Part shown: positions 22,449 to 31,419 of the stretch, piece by piece
How the letters are laid out: each line of letters begins with the position of its first letter
How positions within the stretch are numbered: the first letter of the stretch is position 1
Source: Chelatococcus sambhunathii
GTDB taxonomy: Bacteria > Pseudomonadota > Alphaproteobacteria > Rhizobiales > Beijerinckiaceae
Direction: 5' to 3'
DNA length: 64,000 bases
Assembly: GCF_001418005.1 (NCBI RefSeq)
Contig: NZ_LIOL01000002.1
Location: 366,990-430,989, forward strand
Program-made: the position numbers and the translations under genes
The notes under the pieces: generated by a model
Told to the model about the DNA's origin: nothing
Seen by the model: only the letters and a program-made list of their open reading frames with translations
Databases searched by the model: none

Positions 22449-23082
22449 CCTGGTCTCCTGTAGCCGTCGGGGCGCCATTCGGCCTGTCCTTCTCGCGGCC
22501 GGTGGCGAGCCTTGCCCGAACCAGGCTGGCCGCCGCCGCGCCGGCTGCCTCCATATAGCCGGGATCGCGGTGGAGCAGCACGACGGAGAAGGCCCCGTCG
22601 ATGAGCAGGATGACCTGCCGCGCGAGCTGCCGGGCATCCGGTCCCTCGATGCCGGCCTCCACGAACACGCCGCACAGCCAGTCCTCCACCCGCTTCTTGT
22701 GCGCCCGGCCGGCGACGATGGCCGGGTGGCCCGGCATGTTGATGAGCTCCACCGACGTGCGCAGGAAGCCGCAGCCCTTCCACTTCGGGTGGCGCGCCGA
22801 GCGGGCGAGGTTCTGGAAGATCGCCTCCACTCGGTCGGCTACATCGCCCTTGGCCTCGTCGAACCATTGCCTGAACACGACGAGATTGGGCTGGTCGCGG
22901 GTCTCCAGATAGGCCGCGATCAGATTGTCCTTGCTGCGGAAGTGATAGTAGAGCGTGCGCTTGGTGACGCCGGCCTTCGCTGCGACGGCATCGACGCTGA
23001 CGGCGCGGATCCCTTCGCCGTGGAAGAGCTTCACCGCCGCCTTGATGATGCGCTCGCGCGTCGTCACCGACCTTTCGCCCAT
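22414..23082 (-). CDS. TetR-family transcriptional regulator
   Basis: A 222-residue repressor. The N-terminal helix-turn-helix (TTRERIIKAAVKLFHGEG, AVAAKAGVTKRTLYYHFRSKDNL) is canonical; the C-terminal ligand domain is helical. The last 25 residues (after GREKDRPNG) run into the ybaK remnant and may be non-native. ATG 23082 faces the divergent hydrolase gene across a 60-base gap that holds an inverted repeat (23090-23113). It probably represses itself and the hydrolase. Confidence 0.9.
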   Translation of the reverse strand: MGERSVTTRERIIKAAVKLFHGEGIRAVSVDAVAAKAGVTKRTLYYHFRSKDNLIAAYLETRDQPNLVVFRQWFDEAKGDVADRVEAIFQNLARSARHPKWKGCGFLRTSVELINMPGHPAIVAGRAHKKRVEDWLCGVFVEAGIEGPDARQLARQVILLIDGAFSVVLLHRDPGYMEAAGAAAASLVRARLATGREKDRPNGAPTATGDQDSEGDARDEDA

Positions 23083-23089
23083 GGCCCAA

Positions 23090-23113
23090 TGTATACCGGC
23101 CAGTGAATATACA
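23090..23113. promoter_or_regulatory. Operator-like inverted repeat between tetR and the hydrolase
   Basis: TGTATA (23090-23095) and TATACA (23108-23113) are perfect inverted half-sites around a centre containing CCGGCCAGT, itself partly palindromic. The repeat lies 7 bases from the tetR start codon and 29 bases from the hydrolase start, as expected for a TetR-type operator controlling both. Confidence 0.55.
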
Positions 23114-23142
23114 CAACGCGCCCCGCCCCCTATCCTCCCGGC

Positions 23143-24063
23143 ATGAACGAGCGAGCCCATTTTCCTTCTGTCGAGGACGGCGAGGCCTGCGAGATCGTCT
23201 GCACGGACGGCGTGCGGCTCGGCGCGCGCCTCTGGCCGGCGCGCGCGGACAGCGCCGGAAGCGTCATCATCAATCCGGCCACGGGTGTCCTCGCGCGCTA
23301 TTACCACCGCTATGCCCGCTTCCTCGCCGGGCAGGGCTTCGAGGTGCTGACCTACGACTACCGCGGCATCGGCGCATCGCGGCCCCAGAAGCTGAAGGGC
23401 TGCGGCTACCGCTGGCGCGACTGGGGCGAGCGCGACATGGATGCCGCCATTCGCCTGATGCACGCCCGCCGGCGGACGGGACCGCTGATGGTGGTCGGCC
23501 ACAGCATCGGCGGCTTCCTGCCCGGCCTTGCGCGCAGCGCCCCGCTCATCGACCGGATGCTGACCGTCGGCGCCCAATATGCCTGGTGCGGCGATTATGC
23601 GCCGGAGCGGCGCCTGGCCCTGTTCCTCAAATGGCATATCGCCATGCCGGCCCTGACGGCCGCCTGCGGCTATTTCCCCGGCCGCCGCCTCGGCTGGCTG
23701 GAGGACCTGCCGGCCGGCGTTGCCACCGAGTGGAGCTTCCGCCGCCCGCGTTTCGAGCTGAGCCATCCGCGGTCCGAGCGGCCCGACGTCCTCGCCCGCA
23801 TGGCGGCGGTGACGGCGCCTATCCTCGCCGTCACCATGGCGGACGACGAATTCGGCACCGTGCCGGCGATCCGCCGCGCGCTCGGCTATTATGCCGGCGC
23901 CGCACGAACCGCCGTGCGTCTCGCGCCCGCCGATTACGGCCGCGAGGCCATCGGCCATTTCGGCCTGTTCCACGACAGCCACGCCTCGGGCTTCTGGCTC
24001 GACACGCTCCTGTGGCTGCGCGAAGGCCGCAATCCCTGGCCCGGCCGCGTCATCGCGGTCTGA
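23143..24063 (+). CDS. Alpha/beta hydrolase
   Basis: A 306-residue alpha/beta-fold hydrolase. The nucleophile elbow GHSIGG (about 120-125) is clear, with TYDYRGIGAS before it, an acid candidate in TMADDEFG and a His in EAIGHFGLFHDSH. There is no signal peptide. It belongs to the lysophospholipase/serine aminopeptidase-like group. It is divergent from tetR and likely controlled by it through 23090-23113. Substrate unknown. Confidence 0.85.
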   Translation: MNERAHFPSVEDGEACEIVCTDGVRLGARLWPARADSAGSVIINPATGVLARYYHRYARFLAGQGFEVLTYDYRGIGASRPQKLKGCGYRWRDWGERDMDAAIRLMHARRRTGPLMVVGHSIGGFLPGLARSAPLIDRMLTVGAQYAWCGDYAPERRLALFLKWHIAMPALTAACGYFPGRRLGWLEDLPAGVATEWSFRRPRFELSHPRSERPDVLARMAAVTAPILAVTMADDEFGTVPAIRRALGYYAGAARTAVRLAPADYGREAIGHFGLFHDSHASGFWLDTLLWLREGRNPWPGRVIAV

Positions 24064-24084
24064 GCCGGGCGCTGCCAGCCCGCG

Positions 24085-25083
24085 TCAGACGCCTTCCCAG
24101 GCCCCGCTTTTCGCCGACCGGTAGAGCGCATCGAGGATGCGCATGTTGGTGACGGCATCCTCGATGCCGGCCGCGAGCGGCGCGACGCCCCGCACGGCCC
24201 GGGAGAAGGCTTCGCCCTGCAGCGTGTACTGGTCGCACGGCGCGATCGCCACGAAACGCGCCGCTGCATCGTCATGCGCAGCGCCGCTGTCGACGAGGAT
24301 GCGCGTGCCCTCCCCCTGCGGTGCATTGAAAGGAATGCGGATCTCGATGCGCCCCTTGGTGCCGAGCACCTCGACGCGCTGGAAGGGCACGAGCTGGGTC
24401 GAGACCGAGAAGACGAGCTGGCGTCCGCCGCCGAAATCGGCGAGGCCGCTCGACAGACGGTCGGTGCCGAAGGTCGGGTCGCGCTCGAGAAGGCTGACGA
24501 CGCGCTGCGGCTCCGCCTCGAACAGGAAGCGCCCGCTGACAACGGCATAGCAACCGATGTCGTAGAGCGCGCCGCCGCCGATCTCCGGCATGTTGCGGAT
24601 ATTGGCCGGGTCGACGTTGAAATAGGAAAAGAGCACGTTGACGAGGCGTAGCTCGCCGATCTCGCCGGCGCGGACCATGTCGTGCACGGCGAGCCACTGC
24701 GGGTGATGGCGGATCATGAAGGCCTCGGCGACGAGGACCTTGTCCGCCACCGCCTCGAGCTGCCGTGCCTCCGCGGCGTCGAGCGCGATGGGCTTCTCGC
24801 ACAGCACATGCTTGCCCGCCGCCGCCGCGGCGAGCGTCAGCGGCACGTGCAGATGGTTGGGCAGCGGGTTGTAGACGGCCTCGATCTCCGGATCGGCCAG
24901 AAGCTCCTCGTAGGAGCCGTAGGCTCGCTCGATGCCGAGCGCCGAGGCCATGGCGCGGGCCGCCTCGAGATCGCGCGAAGCGACCGCGACCACCTTGCAT
25001 GACGGGCTCTTCATCATGGCGGGCACGACCTTCTCCCGGCCGATCCTGGCCGTGCTCAGGATGCCCCAGCGAACAGGCTCCAC
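24085..25083 (-). CDS. Gfo/Idh/MocA-family oxidoreductase (second copy)
   Basis: NAD(P)-dependent sugar or polyol oxidoreductase of 332 residues. The Rossmann domain starts VRWGILSTARIG; the family signature CEKPIALD (about 95) supplies the catalytic-domain lysine, and FMIRHHPQW, IGGGALYDIGCY follow. GTG 25083 is chosen because AAGGGAG lies 8 bases before it and the Rossmann strand begins right after; no Met codon is available. It is last in the sugar operon, 31 bases after the first oxidoreductase. Substrate not predictable. Confidence 0.88.
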   Translation of the reverse strand: MEPVRWGILSTARIGREKVVPAMMKSPSCKVVAVASRDLEAARAMASALGIERAYGSYEELLADPEIEAVYNPLPNHLHVPLTLAAAAAGKHVLCEKPIALDAAEARQLEAVADKVLVAEAFMIRHHPQWLAVHDMVRAGEIGELRLVNVLFSYFNVDPANIRNMPEIGGGALYDIGCYAVVSGRFLFEAEPQRVVSLLERDPTFGTDRLSSGLADFGGGRQLVFSVSTQLVPFQRVEVLGTKGRIEIRIPFNAPQGEGTRILVDSGAAHDDAAARFVAIAPCDQYTLQGEAFSRAVRGVAPLAAGIEDAVTNMRILDALYRSAKSGAWEGV

Positions 25084-25114
25084 GGACCCATCTCCCTTGT
25101 TGGCCACCCGCGCG

Positions 25115-26290
25115 TCAGGCTGCGCTCGCCGTCTCCGGCAGCCCCTTCCACAGCGCGCCGGCGGCATCTTCCTCGAGGGCCGGCGGCCGGTCCAGCGCCG
25201 TGGTGATGGCGATCGCCTGCCCGGTCGCGGCGGATTCGAGGATGCGGTGCATCACCTCGAGCACATGCAGCGCGAGCCGTCCCGTCGAGCGGTGGGGCGT
25301 GCCGGCGAGCGCGGCGCTGGCGAGATCGGCGAGGCCGAGCGCCCGGTAGTTCGCCCTGTCCGGCAGCTCCGGTGCCCAGTTCGGTGAGCGCCAGTTGGGT
25401 GCCCCGAGCGCCAGGGCGCCGGCATCGTGGCCCCGCCACTCGCCGCCCCGCTCGGTGGTCTCGACTACGCCTCCGAAGAAGTTCGGGTCCGGCACGCGCA
25501 TGGAGCCCTCCGTGCCGTAGAGCTCGATGGCGGGATGGCCGTGCTTCCACACATCCCAGCTCATGGTGAAGGTCACCTGGGCGCCGGAGGCGAATTCGAT
25601 GAGCGCCATGACGCTCGTCGGCGTCTCGACGGTGATGCGCTCGCCCTTGCGCGGCGATTCAGCCGTCACGACCCGCTCGGGAAAGCCGATGCTCGCCATG
25701 GCGAAGACCCGCGCCACCGGCCCCATGAGATTGATGAGCGCCGACAGGTAATAGGGCGCCATGTCGAGGATCGGCCCGCCGCCCGGCTTGAAGAAGAACT
25801 CCGGGTCCGGATGCCAGTGCTCCATGCCGTGCGACATCAGGAAGGCGGTGCCGGACAGGATGCGCCCCACCGCGCCTTCATCCACCAGCTTGCGGGCGAG
25901 CCGCCCGCCCGCGCCGAGGAAGGTGTCGGGCGCACAGCCGAGCAGGAGCCCCCGCGCCTCGGCTTCGTCGACGAGCTTGCGCCCCTGCTCGAAATCGACC
26001 GCGAGCGGCTTTTCCGAGAAGACGTGCTTGCCGGCCTGGAGCGCCGCGAGCGAGACGCCGAAATGGGCGGCGGGAACGGTGAGGTTGACGACGAGGTCGA
26101 TATCCTCGCTGGCGAGGAGCTGGTCCACGCTCATCGCCTCGATGCCGGCGGAGGCGGCCTTCGCCTGCGCCACCTCCGGCCGCATGTCGGCGCAGGCGCG
26201 CAGGGTGAGGCCGCGATAGGCGAGGATGTTCTTCAGATAGATGCCGGAGATGACGCCGCAGCCGACGATGCCGACGTTGAGACTGGCCAT
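25115..26290 (-). CDS. Gfo/Idh/MocA-family oxidoreductase (first copy)
   Basis: A 391-residue NAD(P)-dependent dehydrogenase, longer than its neighbour. Rossmann motif NVGIVGCGVISGIYL, signature SEKPLAVDFEQG, and a substrate-domain block with HGMEHWHPDPEFFFKPGGGP and DMAPYY. ATG 26290 lies 5 bases after the isomerase stop with GAAGGG upstream. The two paralogues differ widely, so they probably act on different intermediates, for example oxidation and later reduction of a keto-sugar. That scheme is inferred from other gene clusters of this type. Confidence 0.9.
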   Translation of the reverse strand: MASLNVGIVGCGVISGIYLKNILAYRGLTLRACADMRPEVAQAKAASAGIEAMSVDQLLASEDIDLVVNLTVPAAHFGVSLAALQAGKHVFSEKPLAVDFEQGRKLVDEAEARGLLLGCAPDTFLGAGGRLARKLVDEGAVGRILSGTAFLMSHGMEHWHPDPEFFFKPGGGPILDMAPYYLSALINLMGPVARVFAMASIGFPERVVTAESPRKGERITVETPTSVMALIEFASGAQVTFTMSWDVWKHGHPAIELYGTEGSMRVPDPNFFGGVVETTERGGEWRGHDAGALALGAPNWRSPNWAPELPDRANYRALGLADLASAALAGTPHRSTGRLALHVLEVMHRILESAATGQAIAITTALDRPPALEEDAAGALWKGLPETASAA

Positions 26291-26295
26291 GGCGA

Positions 26296-27063
26296 TCACC
26301 CTTCGATGCCGTTGAGGAAGGCGAGGCTCGCCCGGGCCGTGCGGGCGGGATCGGCCGGCTTGTCGTGCTCCACCACCATCCATCTTGCGCCCGCCGCCCG
26401 GCAGATGCGCCACAGGTCGCGCCAGTCGAGAACGCCTGCGCCGACATCGGCCCAGCCGTCCTGATCCTCGTTCTGTCCGGCCGGCGCGATATCCTTGACA
26501 TGGGCGGCGGTGATCCGGTTGCGGTAGCGCTCGATCCAGGGCTTCGGGTCGACATGGCCGCGCACCAGCCAGGCGACGTCCACCTCCCACGTCAGCGGGC
26601 TCGCGCCGGCGCCCTCGAAGAGAAGTTCGAGGGCCGTAGTCGGCCCCGCCTTCGGCTGCAGCTCCCAATGGTGGTTGTGATAACCGAGGCGGATGCCCTC
26701 CTTCGCGAAGCGCTCGGCCATCTGCCCGAGCTCGCGGCCTACGGCACGCCAGCCGTCGGCTGCCATGTCCCGGTCTTCCGGCGGCACCGCCGGCATGTAG
26801 AGATCGGTGATGCCGAGGGTGCGGCAGGCCTCGACGACGGCCTCCGGCCGCTCGCGCAGGGCCGCGAGGCTGACATGGCTCGACGAGGCGGCGAGCCCAC
26901 GCGCGTCGAGCTTGGCCTTGACGCGCGCGGCGTCGTCGAGCTGGGAGCCGACGGTCTCCACCCGGCGGTAGCCGGCCTCGGCCGCCACATCGAGGATACG
27001 GTCGAGGTCTTCGAGCGAGCGCAGGGTGTAGAGCTGGATCGACAAGCAATCGGTGACGGACAT
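26296..27063 (-). CDS. Sugar phosphate isomerase/epimerase-like TIM-barrel protein
   Basis: Xylose-isomerase-like TIM barrel of 255 residues. Metal and active-site regions are visible: SIQLYTLR, VETVGS, ASSSHVSL, YHNHHWEL, WEVDVAWL, AAHVKDIAP, and VVEHDKP at the end of the barrel. Such proteins isomerise, epimerise or eliminate on sugars or cyclitols. ATG 27063 has a weak GAGG upstream. It is located between the ABC ATPase and the two oxidoreductases. Confidence 0.88.
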   Translation of the reverse strand: MSVTDCLSIQLYTLRSLEDLDRILDVAAEAGYRRVETVGSQLDDAARVKAKLDARGLAASSSHVSLAALRERPEAVVEACRTLGITDLYMPAVPPEDRDMAADGWRAVGRELGQMAERFAKEGIRLGYHNHHWELQPKAGPTTALELLFEGAGASPLTWEVDVAWLVRGHVDPKPWIERYRNRITAAHVKDIAPAGQNEDQDGWADVGAGVLDWRDLWRICRAAGARWMVVEHDKPADPARTARASLAFLNGIEG

Positions 27064-27123
27064 GAGAGCCTCATGCGTGGCGGAAAGGCCGGCGCGGAAC
27101 GCCCTTGCCGGCCGAGGGAGGGT

Positions 27124-28203
27124 TCACAGGCGCTCGCCGGTATCGGCGGCGAAGAGGGAAACCTGTTCGGGATCGAGGCCCAGGCCGACGCGCTCGCCGC
27201 GCGTGATCCGGCTCGTCCCGGTCGTGCGCACCTGCAGGGTATGGGTGCCATCGGAGCACCACAGCACCGTGTCGGCGCCCATCGGCTCGACAATGTCGAC
27301 GCCGAAGCCCTGCCAGAGGCCCGCCTCTGCGAGCGCCAGATGCTCCGGCCGCACGCCGAGCACGACCTCCTCGCCGACGGGCGGCGCGCCGTTGAAGGCA
27401 TAGCCGGCGAGCGGCAGGCGTAAGGTGCCGGCGACGAAGGACAGCCCGCCGCCCTCGGCCTCGAGCCGGCCGTTGAGGAAATTCATCTGCGGCGCGCCAA
27501 TGAAGCCGGCGACGAAGAGATTGGCCGGCCGGCCGTAGATCTCGGCGGGCGAGCCGATCTGCTGCACCTTCTGGTCGCGCATGACGACGATGCGGTCAGC
27601 GAGCGTCATCGCCTCGATCTGGTCATGGGTGACGTAGATCATCGTCGCCTTGCCGAGGCGTGCGTGCAGACGTTTGATCTCGACGCGCAACTCGTTGCGC
27701 AGCATGGCGTCGAGGTTCGACAGGGGCTCGTCGAAGAGGAAGACGGCGGCATCGCGGACGAGCGCCCGGCCGATGGCGACGCGCTGGCGTTGACCGCCCG
27801 AAAGCTGGTCCGGCCGCCGGTCGAGCAGGTGGCCGATTTGCAGGAGTTCCGCCGCCTGCGCCACCCGGCGCCCGATCTCCGCCTTCGGAGTCTTCGCCAT
27901 TCGGAGGCCGAAGGACATATTCTCGCGCACGCTCATGCGCGGGTAGAGCGCGTAGGACTGGAAGACCATGGCGATGCCGCGGTCCTTCGGCTCCTCCCAG
28001 GTCACATTGCGGCCGCCGATGAAGATCTGGCCGTCGGCGACGTCGATGAGACCGGCGACGGCATTGAGCAGCGTGGACTTGCCGCAGCCGGAGGGGCCAA
28101 GGAGGACGACGAACTCGCCCTCCTCGATGTCGAGCGAAAGCCCGTCGAAGACGCGCACCGCCTCGAAGGCGACGGAGACGTCACGGATGGAGACAGCCGA
28201 CAT
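27124..28203 (-). CDS. UgpC/MsmK-type ABC transporter ATPase
   Basis: ATPase of a CUT1 carbohydrate importer, 359 residues. Walker A GPSGCGKST, signature LSGGQRQRVAIGRAL, Walker B VFLFDEPLSNLD and switch His in YVTHDQIEAMTL are complete, and a C-terminal TOBE/OB regulatory domain (about 240-355) is present. It energises the two permeases encoded directly before it (3-base gap) and feeds sugar to the dehydrogenases that follow. Confidence 0.94.
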   Translation of the reverse strand: MSAVSIRDVSVAFEAVRVFDGLSLDIEEGEFVVLLGPSGCGKSTLLNAVAGLIDVADGQIFIGGRNVTWEEPKDRGIAMVFQSYALYPRMSVRENMSFGLRMAKTPKAEIGRRVAQAAELLQIGHLLDRRPDQLSGGQRQRVAIGRALVRDAAVFLFDEPLSNLDAMLRNELRVEIKRLHARLGKATMIYVTHDQIEAMTLADRIVVMRDQKVQQIGSPAEIYGRPANLFVAGFIGAPQMNFLNGRLEAEGGGLSFVAGTLRLPLAGYAFNGAPPVGEEVVLGVRPEHLALAEAGLWQGFGVDIVEPMGADTVLWCSDGTHTLQVRTTGTSRITRGERVGLGLDPEQVSLFAADTGERL

Positions 28204-28206
28204 GGA

Positions 28207-29091
28207 TCATCCTTTCACTGCGCCGGCGGCGATGCCGCGGACGAACCAGCGCCCGGAGACGAAGTAGACGGCGAGCGGCACCAGCGCCGCGAGCATGGTG
28301 GCGGCCATGTCGACGTTGTAGGCGCGCTCGCCCTGGGTGGAGTGGACGATGTTGTTGAGCTGCACCGTCATCGGCAGGTTCTCGCGGCCGGCGAAGGTGA
28401 GCCCGAAGATGAAGTCGTTCCAGATGCCGGTGACCTGGAGGATGGTGGCGACGACGAGCATCGGCACCGACATCGGCAGCATGACGCGCAGAAAAATGGT
28501 CCAGAAACCGCCGCCGTCGATGCGCGCCGCCTTGAACAGTTCGATCGGGATGCCCGCGTAGTAGTTGCGGAAGAGCAGCGTCATCGTCGGCAGGCCGAAG
28601 ATGACGTGCACCAGCACGATGCAGGTGAGCGAATTGTAGATGCCCATCTGCGAGAAGATGCGCACCAGCGGATAGAGAAACACCTGATAGGGGATGAAGG
28701 CGCCGACGAGCAGCACGCCGAAGAGGACGTTGGCCCCTTTCACCCGCCAGAACGACAGGGCGTAGCCGTTCACCGCGCCAAGCGCGATGGACAGGATGAC
28801 CGACGGCACGAGGATGCGCACCGAGTTCCAGAAACCGACGCTGATGCCGTTGCAGTCGAGCCCCGTGCAAGCGGACGACCAGGCCTTGCCCCACGCTTCG
28901 AGCGTCGGCGCCATGGGCAGCGCGAGGATGTTGCCGAGCCGGATCTCCTCCATCGGCTTCAAGGAGGTGATGAGCATGATCCACAGCGGCAGGAGGAAGA
29001 AGACCGCCGCCGTGAGGAGGAAGGCATAGAGGCCGATGCGGCCGGGCGTGAGGCGGCGCGGCCGCGGGCCGCTGGGCAGCGACGCGCTCAT
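28207..29091 (-). CDS. Carbohydrate ABC transporter permease (MalG type)
   Basis: A 294-residue inner-membrane protein with six predicted transmembrane segments and the EAA loop (ELFKAARIDGGGFWTIFLRVMLP). The insertion SSACTGLDCNG after the first membrane segment resembles glucose/mannose-type (GtsC) permeases. The start codon shares one base with the stop of the partner permease (TGATG), so the two are translationally coupled. Confidence 0.93.
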   Translation of the reverse strand: MSASLPSGPRPRRLTPGRIGLYAFLLTAAVFFLLPLWIMLITSLKPMEEIRLGNILALPMAPTLEAWGKAWSSACTGLDCNGISVGFWNSVRILVPSVILSIALGAVNGYALSFWRVKGANVLFGVLLVGAFIPYQVFLYPLVRIFSQMGIYNSLTCIVLVHVIFGLPTMTLLFRNYYAGIPIELFKAARIDGGGFWTIFLRVMLPMSVPMLVVATILQVTGIWNDFIFGLTFAGRENLPMTVQLNNIVHSTQGERAYNVDMAATMLAALVPLAVYFVSGRWFVRGIAAGAVKG

Positions 29092-30023
29092 CAGCGCCTC
29101 CCCTTGCTGCGGACGTAGCGGGCGTAGATCCACGGCGCGATGATGATGACGACGGTCACCAGCATCAGCGTCGCGGCGGCGGTGCCGAGCGCGATGTTGT
29201 TGCGCTCGAAGAGGTGGTCCATGACGAACTTGGCCGGCACTTCGGTGGCGATGCCGGGCCCGCCCCCGGTCATGGCGACGACGAGGTCGTAGAGCTTCAC
29301 CACGCTGATGGCGAGGAGCACTGTGGCGGTCACTACCATCGGCCGCAGCAGGGGCAGGACGATGGAGAGGTAGTAGCGCCAGGGCGGCACGCCATCGACG
29401 CGCGCGGCCTTCCACAGGTCCTCGTCGACGCCGCGCAGGCCGGCGAGGAGGATCGCCATGGTGAGCCCCGCCCCGTGCCAGATGCCGGCGATGACGAGGG
29501 TGTAGATCGCCATCTCCTGGTTGACGAGCCAGTCGAAGGTGAAATCGGAGAAGCCCATGTCGCGGACGAGCTTCTCGAGCCCGAGGCCCGGGTTGAGGAA
29601 CCACTGCCAGGCCACGCCCGTCACCACGAAGGACATTGAATAGGGAAAGAGGAAGACGGTGCGGAAAGCACCCTCGCCCTTCACCCGTTGGTCGATGAAG
29701 ACCGCGAGCAGAAAGCCGAGCACGAGGCAGCCGGCGATGAACAGGACGCCGAAGATGACGGTGTTCTGCGCCGAGACGACGAAACGGTCGTTGAGGATCA
29801 GCCTCTCGTATTGCGCAAGGCCCACGAAGTCGAACTTCGGCAGCAGCGTCGAGCTCGTGAAGGACAGCCGCACGGTCCACAGCATGCAGCCGACATAGAC
29901 GACGAGCACGATGAGCGCCGTCGGCACGAGGGCGAGCGCGGCGGGAAGGCCTCGTCCGATGCGCGGGCGTGCCGCTGGCGCCGCAGCGCCGGTGGCAGCG
30001 GCACGGACGGTGACGGTAGCCAT
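29091..30023 (-). CDS. Carbohydrate ABC transporter permease (MalF type)
   Basis: A 310-residue inner-membrane protein with six membrane segments and the EAA loop (EDLWKAARVDGVPPWRYYLSIVLP). The Ala-rich N-terminus precedes the first segment at about 26. ATG 30023 has GGGAGGAGG just upstream; the longer frame is not needed. It pairs with the MalG-type permease. The RLSFTSSTLLPKFDFVGLAQYE loop is close to glucose-type CUT1 permeases. Confidence 0.93.
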   Translation of the reverse strand: MATVTVRAAATGAAAPAARPRIGRGLPAALALVPTALIVLVVYVGCMLWTVRLSFTSSTLLPKFDFVGLAQYERLILNDRFVVSAQNTVIFGVLFIAGCLVLGFLLAVFIDQRVKGEGAFRTVFLFPYSMSFVVTGVAWQWFLNPGLGLEKLVRDMGFSDFTFDWLVNQEMAIYTLVIAGIWHGAGLTMAILLAGLRGVDEDLWKAARVDGVPPWRYYLSIVLPLLRPMVVTATVLLAISVVKLYDLVVAMTGGGPGIATEVPAKFVMDHLFERNNIALGTAAATLMLVTVVIIIAPWIYARYVRSKGRR

Positions 30024-30137
30024 GGGACCTCCTCCCGGTTCCGCCCGCCTCCCGCAGGAGCGCGCGGCGGCTTGCGTTGGCAGAGGTTGGAACAGGCGCG
30101 AGGCCGATCCGGGCAATGGCCGGACCGGCGCCGCCGG

Positions 30138-31373
30138 TCAGCTCGCGCTGCGCATCGCCGTGACGACCTTCTCGACGAAGGCGTCCGCCGACATGGAGGA
30201 CGTGTTCCAGTACTGGGTGATGGCGTCCTGCATGGCGCCGGTGAAGTTCGGCGTGCTGATGATCTCCGTCGCTTCGACCTGGTTGGCGGGATCCTTGAGC
30301 ACGGCGTGGGACTTCTGGGCGCAGGCGTCCATGCTCGACACGTCGACATCGAGACGCACGGGGATGGAGCCCTTCTTCTTGTTGAAGGCGAGCTGGGTCT
30401 CAGGGTCGAGCAGTACCGCCGCCAGTTTCTGTTGGGCCGCCTGGGCACCGGCGTCCTTGGTCACCGGGAAGACGAAGACGTCGCCACCGATGACGAGTTT
30501 GCCCTCGCCGACGATGGTGCAGCCATATTCCTTGCCGGCCGTCTGGCCGGCGGCGATGAACTCGCCCTTCGCCCAGTCGCCGTTGAAGTGCATGGCCGCC
30601 TTGCCGGTGATGACGAGTGAGGCGGCATCGTTCCAGTTGCGCCCCGGGCTGCCGGGATCGACGAGGCCGCGCATCTTGCCGTAGAGCTCGGCCACTTCCT
30701 TGAACTTGTCGCTCTTGGCGGCCTCGACGTCGCGGGCACCGTAGATCTTGCGGAAGAGGTCCGCACCGCCATGGCCGACGAGGAGCGCGCTGAACAGGTT
30801 GCGCTCCCAAGTGGGCTGGCCGCCGAGCGCAATGGGAATGACGCCCTTGGCCTTCAGCTTCTCGCCCGTCTCGATGAGTTCGGGAAAGGTCTTCGGCGGT
30901 TCGAGCCCGGCGTCCGCGAAGATCTTGGTGTTGTAGAACATCCAGTTCTGGCCGTGGATGTTGACGGGCACGGCGTAGAACTTGCCGTCGCGGACGGTCG
31001 CCTCGATGATCGGCTTCGGCATCAGCTCGCGCCATTTGCCGGCCTGGGCGATTGCCTCGACGTCGACGAGGAGGCCGTTCTCGATGAGTTCGTCGAACTG
31101 CTTGCCAGTGTTGAACTGCGCCATGGTCGGCGGATTGCCGCCCACCATGCGGTTGACCGTTGCCGCGCGGGCGTTGACGCCGCCGGCGATGGCGTTGTCC
31201 ACCCAAGTGCCGCCGGCCTTCGTATAGGCGTCGGCGAAGACCTTGACCGCGGCGGATTCACCGGCCGAAGTCCACCAGTGCATCACCTCCGCCTTCTCCT
31301 GTGCAAGGACGGGCGTGCTGCAGAGCAGAGTGAAAGCAAACGTGCACGCTGAAAAGCGTGAGAACGAACCCAT
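30138..31373 (-). CDS. Periplasmic sugar-binding protein of the ABC importer
   Basis: Extracellular solute-binding protein family 1, 411 residues. Signal peptide MGSFSRFSACTFAFTLLCSTPVLA; the mature start AEVMHWWTSAGESAAVKVFADAY is close to glucose/mannose-type binding proteins (GtsA). ATG 31373 has GGGAGGAAG. First gene of the operon, 32 bases downstream of a LacI-type palindrome (31406-31419). Glucose or a glucoside as ligand is a reasonable guess from the family resemblance, not proven. Confidence 0.93.
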   Translation of the reverse strand: MGSFSRFSACTFAFTLLCSTPVLAQEKAEVMHWWTSAGESAAVKVFADAYTKAGGTWVDNAIAGGVNARAATVNRMVGGNPPTMAQFNTGKQFDELIENGLLVDVEAIAQAGKWRELMPKPIIEATVRDGKFYAVPVNIHGQNWMFYNTKIFADAGLEPPKTFPELIETGEKLKAKGVIPIALGGQPTWERNLFSALLVGHGGADLFRKIYGARDVEAAKSDKFKEVAELYGKMRGLVDPGSPGRNWNDAASLVITGKAAMHFNGDWAKGEFIAAGQTAGKEYGCTIVGEGKLVIGGDVFVFPVTKDAGAQAAQQKLAAVLLDPETQLAFNKKKGSIPVRLDVDVSSMDACAQKSHAVLKDPANQVEATEIISTPNFTGAMQDAITQYWNTSSMSADAFVEKVVTAMRSAS

Positions 31374-31405
31374 GGCTTCCTCCCAGAAGCGTTGCGATCG
31401 ATGTT

Positions 31406-31419
31406 TGTAATCGATTACA
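31406..31419. promoter_or_regulatory. LacI-family-type operator before the sugar operon
   Basis: Perfect 14-base palindrome TGTAATCGATTACA with a central CG, as in many LacI-family operators, 32 bases upstream of the binding-protein start. No LacI-type regulator gene is present in the window, so the repressor is encoded elsewhere. Confidence 0.65.

Noticed and set aside
22414-23982. 522-codon frame as a long TetR fusion
   Set aside because: The extra N-terminal part is antisense to the hydrolase; the true start is ATG 23082.
25115-27049. 644-codon frame read as one fused oxidoreductase
   Set aside because: Only the part from ATG 26290 has homology; the upstream part is the isomerase gene in another frame.
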